Shown piece by piece: positions 31,253-33,155 of a stretch of 33,155 nt of DNA. Source of the DNA: a virus; IMG/VR virus record IMGVR_UViG_3300030101_001027, positions 371 to 33,525 of that record. One strand, written 5' to 3'. Position 1 is the first letter of the stretch, and every line of letters begins with the position of its first letter. The notes beneath the pieces are model-generated. The model searched no databases. It saw only the letters and a program-made list of their open reading frames with translations, and had not been told where the DNA came from. The translations under genes and the position numbers were made by a program.

Positions 31253-31420
31253 ATGAAAAAAGAAACACTAGAACAAGCAAATAAATTATTTGCACTATAT
31301 CAATTAGACACATTCATAAAAGATAATAAAATGTTTTTAAATTTAGGAAATATTGAAATTGAAATAAGCAAAGAAGAAATAAAAGCAAGAGCAAACCAGT
31401 ATAATAATTTAAAACAATAA
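31253..31420 (+). CDS. Hypothetical 55-residue protein
   Basis: A frame starting MKKETLEQANKLFALYQ behind an A-rich leader (ACAAATG). Helical, charged, ends KARANQYNNLKQ. No family recognised. Spacing and orientation match its neighbours, so it is likely real. Confidence 0.5.
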   Translation: MKKETLEQANKLFALYQLDTFIKDNKMFLNLGNIEIEISKEEIKARANQYNNLKQ

Positions 31421-31424
31421 AAAA

Positions 31425-31568
31425 ATGAAACAAAATAAAAATTACAAATTAAACAAATTAATTTATAAAGAAATTAAAAATAAATCTTTTGCAAACTCAG
31501 AAGAAAAAACAAAAGAAGCAATAGAAGTAATAAAAAAAATATTAAATAATAAAACAATAAACAAATGA
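31425..31568 (+). CDS. Hypothetical 47-residue basic protein
   Basis: A frame starting MKQNKNYKLNKLIYKEIK four bases after the previous stop. Very Lys-rich, helical, ending ATGA-coupled with the next gene. No family recognised. Low sequence complexity means that only position and coupling support it. Confidence 0.45.
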   Translation: MKQNKNYKLNKLIYKEIKNKSFANSEEKTKEAIEVIKKILNNKTINK

Positions 31569-31846
31569 CAAAGACAATAACAACAGACAAAGCAAAAGAA
31601 ATAATAAAAGCAAATAAATATAAGTTTTTTACTGCACACTTTATTAAAAAAAATAATACAACTAGAGTTTTAAATTGTATGATTGGGAAAAGATGGGAGG
31701 CAAAGACTGACAGAACACAACCCTATAATCCAGAAGATTACAACTTAATTAAAGTATATGATTTAAAAAAGAAAGGATTTAGAATAATAAACTTTGAAAC
31801 GCTTTACAAATTAAATATTAATAAAACTAAATATAAAATACTATGA
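31565..31846 (+). CDS. SH3-like small phage protein
   Basis: A 93-residue protein: FFTAHFIKKNNTTRVLNCMI, GKRWEAKTDRTQPYNPEDYN, LIKVYDLKKKGFRIINFETL. This order of strands, with the RVLNC turn and the KKGFRxIN end, matches a small beta-barrel family found in many phages and often labelled SH3 beta-barrel fold-containing; its function is unknown. It starts on the stop of the previous frame (ATGA) and its stop overlaps the next microprotein start. Confidence 0.65.
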   Translation: MTKTITTDKAKEIIKANKYKFFTAHFIKKNNTTRVLNCMIGKRWEAKTDRTQPYNPEDYNLIKVYDLKKKGFRIINFETLYKLNINKTKYKIL

Positions 31847-31932
31847 GCAAATCAGGACTTCCACTTACCAACTATTCAAACACCACTCTTACAGTGATTT
31901 TTTTACTTGCTTTAATTTTTGGCGGTTGTTAA
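31843..31932 (+). CDS. 29-residue membrane peptide with C-terminal Cys
   Basis: A frame starting MSKSGLPLTNYSNTTLT, with one membrane stretch ending LLALIFGGC. It overlaps the previous stop (ATGA). The size, single span and terminal Cys copy the peptide at 14635-14724. The GGC end is like a lipobox with nothing after it. An A/T hairpin (AAAAAAAATATTTTTT, 31931-31946) follows and may end the operon. Confidence 0.45.
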   Translation: MSKSGLPLTNYSNTTLTVIFLLALIFGGC

Positions 31933-31964
31933 AAAAAATATTTTTTATTTTTTATTTTTTTTTA

Positions 31965-32018
31965 TGAACTTGCTGAATCTGTTGAATCTGTTGAATCTGT
32001 TGAATCTGTTGAACTTGC
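31965..32018 (+). repeat. Six 9-bp tandem repeats
   Basis: TGAACTTGC (31965), four exact TGAATCTGT (31974, 31983, 31992, 32001) and TGAACTTGC (32010), then TAGG. The first and last units are identical, framing the four central ones. An ATG at 31964 opens a 24-residue frame, (NLL)6 then GTPKY, ending at 32038. It resembles the array at 30243-30285, which also ends GCTAGG, and lies in the 253-base gap 31933-32185. Confidence 0.75.
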
Positions 32019-32074
32019 TAGGTACACCGAAATATTAGTGCTAAGTATTTGAGTGTCAGAATATTACACCGATT

Positions 32075-32097
32075 TATTAACAATTATTTTGTTAATA
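32075..32097. promoter_or_regulatory. Inverted repeat, candidate operator
   Basis: TATTAACAA (32075-32083) and TTGTTAATA (32089-32097) form a perfect 9-5-9 inverted repeat 24 bases upstream of the promoter. The octamer TACACCGA occurs at 32023 and 32065 just before it. It is likely to be a binding site for a phage regulator. Confidence 0.55.
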
Positions 32098-32120
32098 TCT
32101 TTTTCAACATTTTCTTTAAA

Positions 32121-32154
32121 ATTGTGTATTATTTAAAAAATGTTTGTATATTTG
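32121..32154 (+). promoter_or_regulatory. Promoter of the last operon
   Basis: ATTG (32121-32124), 22 bases, TATATTTG (32147-32154) and CA: a good -7 box with a slightly long spacer. The transcript would start near 32160, 26 bases before the ATG at 32186. Confidence 0.6.
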
Positions 32155-32185
32155 CATTATTATTAATTTAAAAAACTATAAAAAA

Positions 32186-32344
32186 ATGTATTTAGAAACT
32201 AAAACAATAAAATTAGAATTGGAAATTGAAGTATTAACAAATATTTTAAATTCGGGAATTTTAAGCGAAAACGAAAGAATAGTAATTAAAAACCTACTAG
32301 AAGAAATAAAAACCGAATGTAAACTCGAATTAATGCAAGACTAA
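32186..32344 (+). CDS. Small charged protein
   Basis: A 52-residue helical protein starting MYLETKTIKLELEIEVLT; a longer frame back to 32144 would lie across the promoter and is rejected. Leu/Glu/Lys-rich with heptad-like spacing and one Cys. No family recognised. Confidence 0.55.
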   Translation: MYLETKTIKLELEIEVLTNILNSGILSENERIVIKNLLEEIKTECKLELMQD

Positions 32345-32364
32345 CAAAAATAAAATAATAATCA

Positions 32365-32384
32365 GGGGGGCGTAAAAACCCCCC
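32365..32384 (+). other. G6/C6 hairpin between genes
   Basis: GGGGGG (32365-32370) and CCCCCC (32379-32384) flank an 8-base loop. No T-tract follows, so it is not a standard terminator. In an AT-rich area it makes a very stable RNA hairpin, perhaps for mRNA processing or to separate expression of the two neighbours. Confidence 0.6.
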
Positions 32385-32401
32385 ATAAAAACTATAATAA
32401 A

Positions 32402-32749
32402 ATGAATACAGAAACAATTAAAACAGAATTACAAGAATACATTATTGAAGCATTGCAAGATGTTAATACTGATGAAATGATTAGCAGAGGACAAGACGTA
32501 CACGAATTGCACCAGGAGTTATTTAATACAGATTATTATTTAATAGGATATTATAAGTGTGAGCAATGGCTGAAGCATCACAACGTTAATATATTTGATG
32601 GCATAAACTACGTTCAAGAATGGGAAAAAGAAAATTTTGGAGAGTGTAAACAATATACAAACGCTGAACAATTAGTAAATATGATAGTTTACATAATAGG
32701 CGAAGAAATATTATTAAACGCTAAAGAATACAATGTATTACCAGTATAA
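32402..32749 (+). CDS. Acidic phage protein, unknown family
   Basis: A 115-residue strongly acidic protein. The middle YYLIGYYKCEQWLKHHNVN and the segment VQEWEKENFGECKQYTNAEQ, then MIVYIIGEEIL, look like a family common in phages and plasmids of Bacteroidota, but I cannot name it for sure. The charge is like DNA-mimic antirestriction proteins, and the position in a late-end small-gene operon fits host-takeover genes. Neither is shown. Confidence 0.55.
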   Translation: MNTETIKTELQEYIIEALQDVNTDEMISRGQDVHELHQELFNTDYYLIGYYKCEQWLKHHNVNIFDGINYVQEWEKENFGECKQYTNAEQLVNMIVYIIGEEILLNAKEYNVLPV

Positions 32750-32778
32750 CAAAATATTAATTTAAAAACAATAAAACA

Positions 32779-32919
32779 ATGATAACAATAAGATACTACA
32801 CAAATACAGGAATTTACAAAGGATGGAATAAATACAACAATAAAAACATTAAAGAGGCAAAAGAATGGTTAAGAAATGGCCATATAATAAAAATATTTGA
32901 CAAGATAATTAAAGCATAA
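32779..32919 (+). CDS. 46-residue basic protein
   Basis: A frame starting MITIRYYTNTGIYKGWNKYN behind an A-rich leader, ending FDKIIKA. A beta start followed by a helix (NIKEAKEWLRNG) suggests a small folded protein. It is the last gene and is followed 25 bases later by the terminator. Family not recognised. Confidence 0.5.
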   Translation: MITIRYYTNTGIYKGWNKYNNKNIKEAKEWLRNGHIIKIFDKIIKA

Positions 32920-32944
32920 ACAAAACAAACATACAAAGACAATT

Positions 32945-32970
32945 AAACCACTTTAAAAGGTGGTTTTTTT
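32945..32970 (+). terminator. Intrinsic terminator of the right operon
   Basis: AAACCAC (32945-32951) pairs with GTGGTTT (32960-32966) around an 8-base loop, followed by a run of T to 32970. A textbook rho-independent terminator at the end of the last operon. The remaining 32971-33073 shows no gene. Confidence 0.8.
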
Positions 32971-33073
32971 GTGCTTAATATCTACATACTACAACCACAT
33001 AAAACAAGTTAAAAACGTATTAAATAGATATGTTATTTTTTAATCAATGTTTGTTAAATTAAAATAAATTTGT

Positions 33074-33155
33074 TATGATATGTTGGTTTTTTTTCTTTTT
33101 ATCCATACACAGAACAAAAAAAAAGATACTTTTTAAGATAAAAATATCAAGATAA
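33074..33155. repeat. Right copy of terminal direct repeat
   Basis: This copy matches 1-82 with three differences (33075, 33080, 33099) and is identical over the last 56 bases. It ends exactly at the window edge. Confidence 0.85.

Overview
The window looks like a complete or nearly complete genome of a tailed phage (siphovirus type) of a Bacteroidota host, probably a flavobacterium. Evidence for the host: the DNA is very AT-rich; most genes start at an ATG behind an A-rich leader with little Shine-Dalgarno signal; and several gaps hold the Bacteroidota promoter pattern TTTG - about 19 bp - TAnnTTTG (exact at 24643-24673, 28786-28816 and 30418-30448). An 82-bp sequence at the left edge recurs at the right edge with three mismatches and 56 identical bases, so the molecule is circularly permuted, terminally redundant or closable into a circle. 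I see no integrase, tRNA, rRNA, insertion sequence or CRISPR array. The lack of an integrase suggests a virulent phage or one relying on another maintenance mode.

Layout. (1) 1-449: non-coding left end with a minus-strand terminator hairpin and a structured element. (2) 450-1313: the only minus-strand gene, a PP-loop ATPase/PAPS-reductase-like protein with its own promoter. (3) 1467-3282: terminase small and large subunits. (4) 3366-14635: tail module, with a tail-assembly-chaperone pair joined by a probable -1 ribosomal frameshift, large tail-tip/fibre proteins carrying lectin-like domains, a gp10-like completion protein and the tape measure. (5) 14635-15525: small accessory genes. (6) 15581-20495: head module: ClpP-type protease with a nested scaffold, major capsid protein, a probable tail-tube protein, portal, connector. 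(7) 20507-23344: decoration/fibre proteins, an M15 endolysin and small membrane proteins (lysis). (8) 23494-24582: calcineurin-like phosphoesterase behind a structured leader. (9) 24701-30221: replication/recombination/early module: candidate annealing protein, HTH regulator, DnaA-domain-IV-like protein, SSB-like protein, PD-(D/E)XK-like nuclease, replication initiator with internal iterons, MazG-like protein, VRR-NUC nuclease. (10) 30483-32919: two operons of tiny, mostly unknown genes, each preceded by a tandem repeat array and a strong promoter, closed by an intrinsic terminator at 32945-32970.

How it works together: the early/right half supplies initiation, ssDNA binding, recombination and nucleases but no polymerase, primase or helicase, so replication must borrow the host replisome. 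The DnaA-like and initiator genes plus iterons at 27654-27741 are the best origin candidate. The late half is ordered terminase - tail - head - lysis, the reverse of the usual siphovirus head-then-tail order.
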